Shown one piece after another: positions 1 through 5,430 of a stretch of DNA of 6,123 nt (its first letter is position 1; each line of letters begins with the position of its first letter). Origin of the DNA: ATZT02 sp964655115 (lineage in GTDB: Bacteria > Actinomycetota > Actinomycetes > S36-B12 > UBA5976). The notes below the pieces were generated by a model, which saw nothing but the letters and a program-made list of their open reading frames with translations, was not told the DNA's origin and searched no databases. The stretch is from assembly GCA_964655115.1 (NCBI GenBank), contig CAZZKM010000043.1:1-6123 (forward strand), written 5' to 3'. The position numbers were made by a program, and so were the translations under genes.

Positions 1-21
1 ATCACCCCGATTAGCGATTAA
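1..21 (+). CDS. C-terminal tail of an upstream gene, possibly the DUF3566 membrane protein (partial)
   Basis: The first plus-strand frame reads ITPISD and stops at TAA 19-21. Only six residues are visible, so the product cannot be recognised from sequence. The suggestion of a DUF3566 protein rests on context: in many actinobacteria gyrA is followed by a DUF3566 gene and then tRNA-Ile, and such proteins often end in a short stretch resembling VTLAxRD. A competing reading exists on the minus strand (ATG at 39 running off the left edge as MPFKNNLIANRGD). The two overlap, so only one is likely real. Confidence is low. Confidence 0.3.
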   Translation: MTPISD

Positions 22-127
22 GTTGTTTTTAAAAGGCATTTCACCTATTTCTTAATTGTTTTTCACCTTGCTCAGAACAAGACAAGGCCTATTCGATAAC
101 CTAAGTCGTCTGACTGTTTTTATCCAC
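22..127 (+). other. Non-coding leader upstream of tRNA-Ile
   Basis: No convincing ORF is seen in this stretch if the gene at the left edge ends at 21. It should contain the promoter for the tRNA region. A poor candidate is TTGCTC (68-73) with TATTCG (90-95) at a 16-base spacing, which would start transcription about 25 bases before the tRNA. A short CCTTG/CAAGG inverted pair (66-70 and 83-87) is too weak to call a terminator. I see nothing else here. Confidence 0.35.
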
Positions 128-201
128 GGGCCTATAGCTCAGGTGGTTAGAGCGCATCCCTGATAAGGATGAGGTCGGAGGTTCAAGTCCTCCTAGGCCC
201 A
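128..201 (+). tRNA. tRNA-Ile (anticodon GAT)
   Basis: A complete cloverleaf of 74 bases. The acceptor stem GGGCCTA (128-134) pairs perfectly with TAGGCCC (194-200), with discriminator A at 201. The anticodon stem CATCC (155-159) pairs with GGATG (167-171) around the loop CTGATAA, giving anticodon GAT at 162-164. The T stem GGAGG (177-181) pairs with CCTCC (189-193) around TTCAAGT. The 3' CCA is not encoded (A201 is followed by CG), so it must be added after transcription. It is the ileT position of the conserved actinobacterial post-gyrA block. No intron or mismatch is seen. Confidence 0.97.
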
Positions 202-236
202 CGAAATCAGTTTTAAGTTAGTGAGATGATTGGGTT

Positions 237-398
237 ATGGCAAAAACATTAGGAGCACTCCTTTTACTAGGAACTGCTGCTGCACTTGGCGCCGTAGTTT
301 ATCGTGCTGTTTTAGAACAAAGAGCTGAACAAGATCTTTGGACAGATGCTGCATTTGATGCATCACTAGATCTTGGTCCTGTTTCTAAGTTGGCATAA
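237..398 (+). CDS. DLW-39 family small protein
   Basis: A 53-residue ORF between the two tRNAs, on the same strand. Residues 3-22 are a hydrophobic, Ala/Leu/Gly-rich helix, probably a single membrane segment. It is followed by a charged stretch QRAEQDLWTDA (28-38) holding the DLW motif that names this actinobacterial family, usually about 40 residues. The last fifteen or so residues are an extra tail. The family has no established biochemical function that I know of. The start is ATG 237; a strong Shine-Dalgarno is absent (GTGAG at 221-225 is the only purine-rich stretch and is distant), so translation may be weak or the mRNA processed out of the tRNA transcript. It ends at TAA 396-398, 12 bases before tRNA-Ala. 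The QRAEQDLWT match plus the tRNA-flanked position makes the family call fairly firm; the function is unknown. Confidence 0.8.
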   Translation: MAKTLGALLLLGTAAALGAVVYRAVLEQRAEQDLWTDAAFDASLDLGPVSKLA

Positions 399-410
399 GT
401 AATAAATTTC

Positions 411-483
411 GGGGGCATAGCTCAGTTGGTAGAGCACTGCCTTTGCAAGGCAGGGGTCAGGGGTTCGAGTCCCCTTGCCTCCA
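411..483 (+). tRNA. tRNA-Ala (anticodon TGC)
   Basis: A complete cloverleaf of 73 bases. The acceptor stem GGGGGCA (411-417) pairs with TGCCTCC (476-482), and the third pair is G413:U480, the G3:U70 wobble that alanyl-tRNA synthetase recognises. The discriminator is A483. The anticodon stem CTGCC (437-441) pairs with GGCAG (449-453) around TTTGCAA, giving anticodon TGC at 444-446. The T stem AGGGG (459-463) pairs with CCCCT (471-475) around TTCGAGT. A 3' CCA is not encoded. It sits 12 bases after the DLW-39-type gene and 34 bases before the cyclophilin gene. Confidence 0.97.
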
Positions 484-517
484 CCCGAAAAAAAGTTAAG
501 AAAAAGGAAAAATAAAT

Positions 518-1036
518 ATGTCAAAAACTTTTGCAACATTAAAAACAAATCACGGTGATATCAAAATTGAATTATTTCCAAACCATGCACCAAAAACAGT
601 GAAAAACTTTATTGGTTTAAGTGATGGTTCAAAAGAATGGACAGATTTAAAAACAGGTAAAAAAACAAACACACCTTTATACAACGGAACTATTTTTCAT
701 CGTGTGATTGCAGGATTCATGATTCAAGGTGGAGATCCACTTGGTAGTGGTCGTGGTGGACCAGGTTATCAATTTGAAGATGAATTCCATCCAGAATTAG
801 TTTTTGATAAACCATATTTGCTCGCGATGGCAAATGCTGGACCAGGCACAAATGGCTCACAATTTTTTATAACTGTTGCACCAACTACTTGGCTAAATAG
901 AAAACACACAATTTTTGGTGAAGTCGCAGATCAAGAAAGCAGAGATGTTGTTGACAAGATTGCAAGTGTCCAAACTGGAAATATGGATAAACCAGTTAAA
1001 GACGTTGTGATTAACAACATCGAAATTTCTCAATAA
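518..1036 (+). CDS. ppiA: Cyclophilin-type peptidyl-prolyl cis-trans isomerase
   Basis: A cytosolic 172-residue cyclophilin that catalyses cis-trans isomerisation of Xaa-Pro bonds during protein folding. The whole single domain is present. It includes FHRVIAGFMIQGGD (60-73), GSGRGGPGYQFEDEF (76-90), MANAGPGTNGSQFFIT (104-119) and WLNRKHTIFGEV (125-136). Residues matching the human cyclophilin A active site are Arg62, Phe67, Gln70, Gln115, Phe117, Trp125 and His130, so it should be active. There is no signal peptide or membrane segment. The insert at about 37-53 (SKEWTDLKTGKKT) is typical of bacterial and actinobacterial PpiA. ATG 518 is supported by AGGA at 505-508, nine bases upstream. It occupies the ppiA place of the actinobacterial origin-proximal block, 24 bases before the rhomboid gene and probably co-transcribed with it. 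Confidence 0.97.
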   Translation: MSKTFATLKTNHGDIKIELFPNHAPKTVKNFIGLSDGSKEWTDLKTGKKTNTPLYNGTIFHRVIAGFMIQGGDPLGSGRGGPGYQFEDEFHPELVFDKPYLLAMANAGPGTNGSQFFITVAPTTWLNRKHTIFGEVADQESRDVVDKIASVQTGNMDKPVKDVVINNIEISQ

Positions 1037-1043
1037 AATTTTT

Positions 1044-1063
1044 AGGTAGGTGTTAGATTTTTG
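1044..1063 (+). promoter_or_regulatory. Ribosome binding site selecting a TTG start for the rhomboid gene
   Basis: The sequence AGGTAGGTG (1044-1052) is a doubled Shine-Dalgarno-like stretch ending eight bases before TTG 1061. No in-frame ATG lies nearby upstream, and GTG 1050 runs into a stop after four codons. TTG 1061 is thus the only start that keeps the first conserved cysteine (Cys10). A non-ATG start in this ATG-rich genome may keep expression low. Confidence 0.6.
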
Positions 1064-1807
1064 AGTCAAACACCAAATGAGCCAGTTTGTTACATTCATA
1101 ACAACGAAGTTACTTACGTTCGTTGCTCAAGATGTGAAAAATTTATTTGTGTTAAATGCATGAATCCTGCATCTATTGGATATCAATGTCCAGAATGTGC
1201 TGGAAACACTACAAAAATCGTAAATCCAATAAGACAAAATAGATTTGTTCCCTCAAGGCAAAAAGCAAAAGTTACAAAATTTTTGACAATTTCATTAGTG
1301 GTTGTTTATGCATTGCAATCATTACTCGGTGATGTTTTAATTGCAAATTTTGCTTTATTTGCACCAAATGTTTCAAACGGTCAATGGTGGCTTTTAATTA
1401 CTGCAGGATTTTTACATGGATCAATTTTGCATTTGTTTTTTAATGCATATATTTTATGGGTCGTTGGTGGGCAATTAGAAAATATTGTTGGATCTATCAG
1501 ATTTGCCACTATTTATTTTGTAAGTTTAATTGGTGGATCAATTGCCTCATATTTATTTTCACCATTTGGTTCTTATTCTGTTGGGGCAAGTGGAGCAATT
1601 TTTGGATTAATGGGAGCAATGCTTGTCGTGGGCAGAAAAATTCAAATTGATATTTCTCAAATAACAACTTTAGTTTTAATAAATGTTGTTTTAGGTTTTG
1701 TTATTTCAGGAATTGATTGGAGAGCTCATCTTGGTGGGCTTGCCGCAGGAGCTTTAATTACGTGGTTTTTGTTTAACGCCACTTCGTTGAAAGATAAAAC
1801 CCGATAA
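1061..1807 (+). CDS. Rhomboid family intramembrane serine protease with N-terminal zinc-finger-like segment
   Basis: A 248-residue polytopic membrane protein predicted to cleave transmembrane substrates within the bilayer. The N-terminal 50 residues hold Cys10, His13, Cys22, Cys25, Cys30, Cys33, Cys43 and Cys46, a B-box-like arrangement that could bind two zinc ions. A basic linker leads to the rhomboid core. Core landmarks are HLFFN (His124, Asn128, oxyanion side), the catalytic GASG with Ser177 and a following glycine-rich helix (AIFGLMGAM), and RAHLGG with the catalytic His223. The Ser/His dyad is therefore intact. About six hydrophobic segments lie between 73 and 240. The start is TTG 1061. 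The stop overlaps the convergent crgA by 35 bases, so the two mRNAs would be complementary at their ends. Rhomboids with this zinc-finger N-terminus are common in actinobacteria next to ppiA. The substrate cannot be told from sequence. Confidence 0.93.
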   Translation: MSQTPNEPVCYIHNNEVTYVRCSRCEKFICVKCMNPASIGYQCPECAGNTTKIVNPIRQNRFVPSRQKAKVTKFLTISLVVVYALQSLLGDVLIANFALFAPNVSNGQWWLLITAGFLHGSILHLFFNAYILWVVGGQLENIVGSIRFATIYFVSLIGGSIASYLFSPFGSYSVGASGAIFGLMGAMLVVGRKIQIDISQITTLVLINVVLGFVISGIDWRAHLGGLAAGALITWFLFNATSLKDKTR

Positions 1808-2039
1808 TAATAAAACTAAAACCAATACCAATATTTGCTGCAGCACTTAAAGAAGACATTCCAGGAACACTAGATCCAGCAATATAGAAAGTAATTACAT
1901 AAAGAAGTCCAATCAAGAAACTTGCAATCATGGATGGGGCAACCCAACGTGGGCTGTCTAAATTAATTGGTTCTTGGCTGATTTGTTTTTCATGGGCATC
2001 ATGAACTGCTGTTTTCTTACGTTTTTTTGAAATTGGCAT
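1773..2039 (-). CDS. crgA: Cell division protein CrgA
   Basis: An 88-residue small membrane protein. It has a basic N-terminus (MPISKKRKKT), a short polar linker, and two membrane helices at about 33-54 and 67-84 joined by a short Gly/Ser/Pro loop. It ends in the KWR tail; CrgA proteins typically finish with a W-R pair. In actinobacteria CrgA acts at the septum with FtsZ, FtsQ and the penicillin-binding transpeptidase, and coordinates septal peptidoglycan synthesis. ATG 2039 is preceded on the minus strand by GGAG five bases upstream, a good ribosome binding site. Its length is normal for the family (about 85-95). The gene converges with the rhomboid gene with a 35-base overlap and diverges from the DUF881 gene across 62 bases. 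That is the arrangement seen in other actinobacteria (crgA against Rv0012 in M. tuberculosis). Confidence 0.93.
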   Translation of the reverse strand: MPISKKRKKTAVHDAHEKQISQEPINLDSPRWVAPSMIASFLIGLLYVITFYIAGSSVPGMSSLSAAANIGIGFSFIIIGFYLSTKWR

Positions 2040-2086
2040 TTTTTCTCCATGAACAACTATTGGGTTTCTAGGCTATCGTGCTTAGA

Positions 2087-2105
2087 GCATAATCTTAAAT
2101 TATGC
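2087..2105. repeat. Inverted repeat GCATAAT-N5-ATTATGC with mirror-image -10 boxes
   Basis: The arms GCATAAT (2087-2093) and ATTATGC (2099-2105) are perfect 7-base inverted copies separated by CTTAA. Each strand therefore reads CATAAT, a good match to the sigma-70-type -10 hexamer, in the gap between divergent crgA and the DUF881 gene. The right arm contains the DUF881 start codon. It could be a symmetric bidirectional promoter, a repressor operator, or both. The AT-rich background makes chance symmetry possible. Confidence 0.5.
2088..2104 (+). promoter_or_regulatory. Candidate -10 element for a leaderless DUF881-pabA transcript
   Basis: CATAAT (2088-2093) ends eight bases before ATG 2102. 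A transcript starting the usual six to nine bases after the -10 would begin at or next to the A of the start codon. Consistent with this, no Shine-Dalgarno lies in the 15 bases before ATG. Leaderless mRNAs are frequent in actinobacteria. No good -35 is visible at 16-18 bases upstream, which weakens the call. Confidence 0.5.
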
Positions 2106-2836
2106 GCCGTTTTAGCTCTCAATTCATAGGATTACTTGCTTTTGCTTTAGCAGGCTTTTTACTAACAGCAAGCACCCTCACAGCAAATGGCAGTGATATC
2201 AGAGTTGAGAGACCCTCTGAATTAAGAGATCTTGTTAAAAATCAAGCAAAAAAAATAGACGAATTAGAAAATGAAATATTAAGAGTAAATAAAAATATTG
2301 AAAAAATAACTAACAGTAAAGAAAAAAGTCAAATAGAAATTGTGCAAAGTAAACTTGCTCAAATTACTCCTTCTACAGGTTTTACTTCAATGATTGGTCC
2401 AGGAGTAATAGTTACTTTAAATGATGCTCCCCAAGTTGATTTATCAATTCCAGAAGATGAAAGACCAGATGTGAATGATTTATTAATTCATCAAGAAGAT
2501 GTACAAGCAGTAGTTAACGCATTATGGGCAGGTGGCGCTGAAGGAATTAGCATCATGGGCAAAAGAATTATTTCTACATCAGCGGTTAAATGTGTGGGAA
2601 ATACTTTACTTTTACACGGAAAAGTTTATTCACCACCTTTTAAAATTGAAGCAATTGGTGATATTGAAAAATTAAATGAAAGTTTAAAAACAGATCCAAA
2701 CGTTACAGTTTTACAAGAATATGTAGATTTATATGGCTTAGTTTACGATGTGCAAAGAACTCCTAGATTAGAACTTGCACCGTACGAAGGATCATTGCTA
2801 TTAGATTCAGTTAAATTAAAGAAATCAATTTCATGA
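2102..2836 (+). CDS. DUF881 family membrane-anchored protein
   Basis: A 244-residue protein with a short cytoplasmic basic N-terminus (MRR), one hydrophobic segment at about 7-28 that acts as an anchor or uncleaved signal, a charged coiled coil at about 38-90, and an extracytoplasmic DUF881 domain. Domain landmarks are GPGVIVTLNDAP (99-110), DVQAVVNALWAGGAEGISI (133-151) and NTLLLHGKVYSPPF (167-180). The family is widespread in actinobacteria and firmicutes and has no proven activity. Its place beside crgA and near the division/cell-wall kinase region suggests an envelope or division role, which is inference. ATG 2102 has no ribosome binding site but lies eight bases after a -10-like box. The stop TGA 2834-2836 overlaps the pabA start as ATGA, so the two genes are translationally coupled and one operon. 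Full length; nothing missing. Confidence 0.9.
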   Translation: MRRFSSQFIGLLAFALAGFLLTASTLTANGSDIRVERPSELRDLVKNQAKKIDELENEILRVNKNIEKITNSKEKSQIEIVQSKLAQITPSTGFTSMIGPGVIVTLNDAPQVDLSIPEDERPDVNDLLIHQEDVQAVVNALWAGGAEGISIMGKRIISTSAVKCVGNTLLLHGKVYSPPFKIEAIGDIEKLNESLKTDPNVTVLQEYVDLYGLVYDVQRTPRLELAPYEGSLLLDSVKLKKSIS

Positions 2837-3414
2837 CAAAAATTTTAGTTGTCGATAATTATGATTCTTTTGTTTTTAACTTAGTTCAATATTTACAACA
2901 ATTAGGTGCTGAAGTAATTGTAAAAAGAAATGATGAAGTAACAAAAGATGAAATAAAAAATTATGATGGGGTGTTACTTTCACCAGGTCCTGGAACTCCA
3001 AAAGATGCAGGAGAATGTATCGCAATTGTTAACGAAGCAGTAAAAATAAATAAACCATTATTAGGAGTTTGTCTTGGACATCAAGCAATCGCAGAAGCTA
3101 TGGGTGGAACTGTTTCAAAAGCACCAGAACTATTACATGGAAAAACTAGTCAAGTAATTCATGAAGATAAAGGTGTATTTAGTAATTTAAAAAAACCATT
3201 TAGAGCTACTCGTTATCACTCTTTAGCAATTGAAAAGCCAAATTTTCCAAATCAACTAGAAATCACTGCCATAACTGACAGTGGAGTAATAATGGGATTG
3301 AGACATAAAACTTCTCCAATAGAAGGAGTGCAATTTCATCCAGAAAGTATTTTGACTGAACAAGGTATTGAATTGTTACAGAATTGGTTGAAAAGTATTG
3401 ATTTACAATCTTAA
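2833..3414 (+). CDS. pabA: Glutamine amidotransferase subunit of aminodeoxychorismate/anthranilate synthase
   Basis: A 193-residue class I glutamine amidotransferase that releases ammonia from glutamine and passes it to a chorismate-binding partner (PabB for folate, or TrpE for tryptophan). Motifs are DNYDSFVFNLVQYL (8-21), SPGPGTP (50-56, oxyanion region), GVCLGHQAIAE (78-88) with the nucleophile Cys80, and GVQFHPESILTEQG (165-178) with His169 and Glu171. The triad is complete, and the length matches stand-alone subunits. No pabB or trpE is in the window, so the partner is encoded elsewhere. One subunit may serve both pathways, as in many bacteria; pabA and trpG cannot be separated from sequence alone. 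The ATG overlaps the upstream stop (ATGA), implying coupled translation. The 3' end overlaps fcl on the other strand by 12 bases. In M. tuberculosis the equivalent gene (trpG) is followed by pknB; here it is not. Confidence 0.92.
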   Translation: MTKILVVDNYDSFVFNLVQYLQQLGAEVIVKRNDEVTKDEIKNYDGVLLSPGPGTPKDAGECIAIVNEAVKINKPLLGVCLGHQAIAEAMGGTVSKAPELLHGKTSQVIHEDKGVFSNLKKPFRATRYHSLAIEKPNFPNQLEITAITDSGVIMGLRHKTSPIEGVQFHPESILTEQGIELLQNWLKSIDLQS

Positions 3415-4344
3415 ATTTTGTGGATTATTTAAGAAATTATTTATATACCACTCATTTGTTCTATAAATATCTTCTTCTAAGTTAAGTTTTTGCGTGAATC
3501 CTAAATCTCGTAATTTTGTTATATCAAGCAATTTTCTAGGTGTTCCATCAGGTTTTGCAGAATCCCAAATAATTTCGCAATCATAATTAACTACCCTTCG
3601 CACCATCTCTGCAATTTCTGCAATTGAGTGATCTAGTCCAGTTCCTATATTTATAGCTTCATCATCATCATAATTTTCAATAACGAATTTTAATGCTGCA
3701 GCAAAATTATTAGCATGCATAAGTTCGCGCTTAGGGGTACCTGTTCCCCATAGCTGTACAGATTTTGATTTATTTATTTTTGCATCATTGAATTTCCTAA
3801 TCAATGCTGGAAGTAAATGACTGTTTTCTAATGAGAAATTATCATGATAACCAAATAAATTGGTTGGCATAACAGATATCCATTTATGACCAAACTCCTC
3901 TCTATAAGCTTGAATAAGTCTCATACCTGAAATTTTCGCAATGGCATAGGCAGAATTTGTCGCTTCTAATTCTCCGGTTAATAAGGATGACTCTTTTATT
4001 GGCTGAGGTGCAAATTTTGGATAAACACAGGATGATGATAAAAAAGCCAATTTTTCGACAGAATTTAAATGACAGGCTTTAAATAAATTAATTTGAATTA
4101 AGGAATTAACTTCAAGAAATTCAACCGGTTGTTTTGAATTGGCGATTATTCCACCAACTTTTGCGGCAGCGTCTATTACAACGCTTGGTTTAATTGTCCG
4201 AATTAACTTATTTGTTTGCTCAAAATCAGTGAGATCACAATTTTTACTCGATACCTCAAAAACTTCAATATTGGATTTTTTTAATTCACTAGAAATTGCC
4301 TGACCAGCTAAACCTGTAGCGCCAGCAACCATCCAGATCGTCAT
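3403..4344 (-). CDS. fcl: GDP-L-fucose synthase (GDP-4-keto-6-deoxymannose 3,5-epimerase-4-reductase)
   Basis: A 313-residue NADPH-dependent short-chain (extended SDR) enzyme. It epimerises GDP-4-keto-6-deoxy-D-mannose at C3 and C5 and reduces it to GDP-L-fucose, using the product of the adjacent Gmd. The Rossmann motif is GATGLAG (8-14). SSSCVYPK (103-110) holds the catalytic serine and Cys106. SAYAIAK (131-137) holds Tyr133 and Lys137. SHLLPALIRK (175-184) holds His176, the proposed acid in the family. GTGTPKREL (200-208) and NIGTG (232-236) are also typical. Family members usually have GHRGLVG as the nucleotide motif; GATGLAG is the more generic SDR form. Length is normal (about 310-320). 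ATG 4344 has only a distant AGAGAGAA stretch as a possible ribosome site. It is divergent from gmd across about 70 bases and overlaps pabA tail to tail, so it is not in an operon with gmd as in many enterobacteria. Confidence 0.93.
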   Translation of the reverse strand: MTIWMVAGATGLAGQAISSELKKSNIEVFEVSSKNCDLTDFEQTNKLIRTIKPSVVIDAAAKVGGIIANSKQPVEFLEVNSLIQINLFKACHLNSVEKLAFLSSSCVYPKFAPQPIKESSLLTGELEATNSAYAIAKISGMRLIQAYREEFGHKWISVMPTNLFGYHDNFSLENSHLLPALIRKFNDAKINKSKSVQLWGTGTPKRELMHANNFAAALKFVIENYDDDEAINIGTGLDHSIAEIAEMVRRVVNYDCEIIWDSAKPDGTPRKLLDITKLRDLGFTQKLNLEEDIYRTNEWYINNFLNNPQNLRL

Positions 4345-4370
4345 TAAATAACCATTCTCTCTAACACGCT

Positions 4371-4399
4371 ATTGTTTACTTTAGAGTGATATTCATCAA
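4371..4399 (-). promoter_or_regulatory. Possible promoter for fcl
   Basis: On the minus strand TTGATG (4399-4394) and AACAAT (4376-4371) are separated by 17 bases, each matching the sigma-70 consensus at four of six positions. Transcription would start near 4364, leaving about 20 bases before the fcl ATG. A CTCTAA/TTAGAG inverted pair (4359-4364 and 4381-4386) surrounds the -10. Both signals are weak in such AT-rich DNA. Confidence 0.25.
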
Positions 4400-4408
4400 A
4401 AATAAGAA

Positions 4409-4423
4409 TAGGTTATGAAAATG
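4409..4423 (+). promoter_or_regulatory. Ribosome binding site favouring the second ATG of gmd
   Basis: Two in-frame ATG codons lie at 4415 and 4421. The only Shine-Dalgarno-like core, TAGG (4409-4412), is eight bases before 4421 but just two before 4415. Normal spacing favours 4421, giving a protein beginning MSTKVALVTG. Confidence 0.5.
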
Positions 4424-5425
4424 TCAACTAAAGTTGCGCTTGTTACTGGGATAACAGGTCAAGATGGGTCATATCTTTCTGAATTATTGCTAAATAAAGG
4501 TTATGAAGTACATGGAATTATCAGAAGATCATCAACATTTAATACAGGAAGACTTCAATCAATCTATCAAGATCCGCATGAAAGTAAACGAAATCTATTT
4601 CTTCACTATGGTGATTTACAGGATGCAAGTGGATTAATAAATTTGATTAGAGATATTTCTCCAAATGAAATCTATAATTTAGCTGCTCAAAGTCATGTTA
4701 AAGTTTCTTTTGAAATTCCTGAATACACTTCGGACATTACAGGAACAGGCTCAATTAGAATTTTAGAAGCTATTAGAGCAAGTAAAGTACAAACTAGGTT
4801 TTATCAAGCATCGTCCTCAGAATTATTTGGTTCGTCCCCTCCTCCGCAAAGCGAATTAACACCCTTTCATCCGAGAAGTCCATATGGAGTTGCAAAAATT
4901 TTTAGCTATTGGGCAACTGTTAATTATCGCGAGGCTTATAACTTGCATGCTAGTAATGGAATTTTATTTAATCACGAATCACCACGTCGTGGGGAAACAT
5001 TTGTTACTAGAAAAATAACTCGAGCCGTAGCTCGAATATCTGCAGGATTGCAAAAAGAATTATATTTGGGAAATTTAAACGCAATTCGAGATTGGGGCTA
5101 TGCTAAAGAATTTGTAGAAGCAATGTGGTTAATGCTACAACAAGATAGTCCTGATGATTACGTAATCGCAACAGGCGAAGCAGCAAGTGTCAAAGATTTT
5201 GCTGAGGTTGCTTTTGCAAGGGTAAATTTAAATTGGCAAGATTTTGTCAAAGTCGATAAGAACTATTACAGACCATCTGAAGTAGACAATTTAGTAGGGG
5301 ACTTTTCAAAAGCTAAAAGTAAACTGAACTGGGCACCTCGAACTAATTGGAAAGCCTTAGCAGAACTTATGGTAGATGAAGACGTCAAACTGTTAGACGA
5401 TCAGTTGCATGGCAGAAATCTATAA
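4421..5425 (+). CDS. gmd: GDP-mannose 4,6-dehydratase
   Basis: Extended SDR dehydratase that converts GDP-D-mannose to GDP-4-keto-6-deoxy-D-mannose, the first committed step to GDP-L-fucose (also to GDP-rhamnose or GDP-perosamine). Numbered from the earlier ATG at 4415 (336 residues), GITGQDGSYL (12-21) is the NADP-binding loop. RRSSTFNTGR (37-46) binds cofactor and contacts neighbouring subunits. AAQSHVKVSFE (90-100) follows. QASSSELFG (131-139) gives Ser134 and Glu136, and SPYGVAK (155-161) gives Tyr157 and Lys161. NHESPRRGETFVTRKI (186-201) and RDWGYAKEFVEAMW (225-238) are the GDP-sugar region. All catalytic residues are present. The start chosen is ATG 4421 because of ribosome-site spacing; 4415 adds two residues. 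The next gene begins six bases after its stop, so both are probably one operon. It is divergent from fcl, which supplies the next step. Confidence 0.95.
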   Translation: MSTKVALVTGITGQDGSYLSELLLNKGYEVHGIIRRSSTFNTGRLQSIYQDPHESKRNLFLHYGDLQDASGLINLIRDISPNEIYNLAAQSHVKVSFEIPEYTSDITGTGSIRILEAIRASKVQTRFYQASSSELFGSSPPPQSELTPFHPRSPYGVAKIFSYWATVNYREAYNLHASNGILFNHESPRRGETFVTRKITRAVARISAGLQKELYLGNLNAIRDWGYAKEFVEAMWLMLQQDSPDDYVIATGEAASVKDFAEVAFARVNLNWQDFVKVDKNYYRPSEVDNLVGDFSKAKSKLNWAPRTNWKALAELMVDEDVKLLDDQLHGRNL

Positions 5426-5430
5426 AAAAG

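Noticed and set aside
66..87. Possible hairpin CCTTG...CAAGG before tRNA-Ile
   Set aside because: Only five pairs with a 12-base loop and no following T run, so neither a terminator nor a clear regulatory structure.
366..548. Minus-strand 60-residue ORF containing RTPDPCLAKAVLYQLSY
   Set aside because: It is the antisense of tRNA-Ala; this peptide is a familiar artefact of translating the reverse strand of that tRNA, and it also runs into the ppiA start.
893..1099. Minus-strand 68-residue ORF
   Set aside because: Lies opposite the end of the cyclophilin and the start of the rhomboid gene, both of which have clear conserved motifs; it shows no recognisable domain of its own.
1456..1650. Plus-strand 64-residue ORF inside the rhomboid gene
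   Set aside because: Out-of-frame shadow of the rhomboid core, rich in Trp/Ile/Phe from frame-shifted hydrophobic codons, with no ribosome site or family match.
1773..1807. Convergent overlap of the rhomboid gene and crgA as evidence of a sequencing error or frameshift
   Set aside because: Both proteins are full length with normal C-termini (CrgA ends in the typical WR), so the overlap is just compact packing.
3403..3414. Possible insertion scar or attachment site at the pabA/fcl border
   Set aside because: No direct repeat, inverted repeat, tRNA fragment or transposase is visible; the two stop codons simply overlap on opposite strands.
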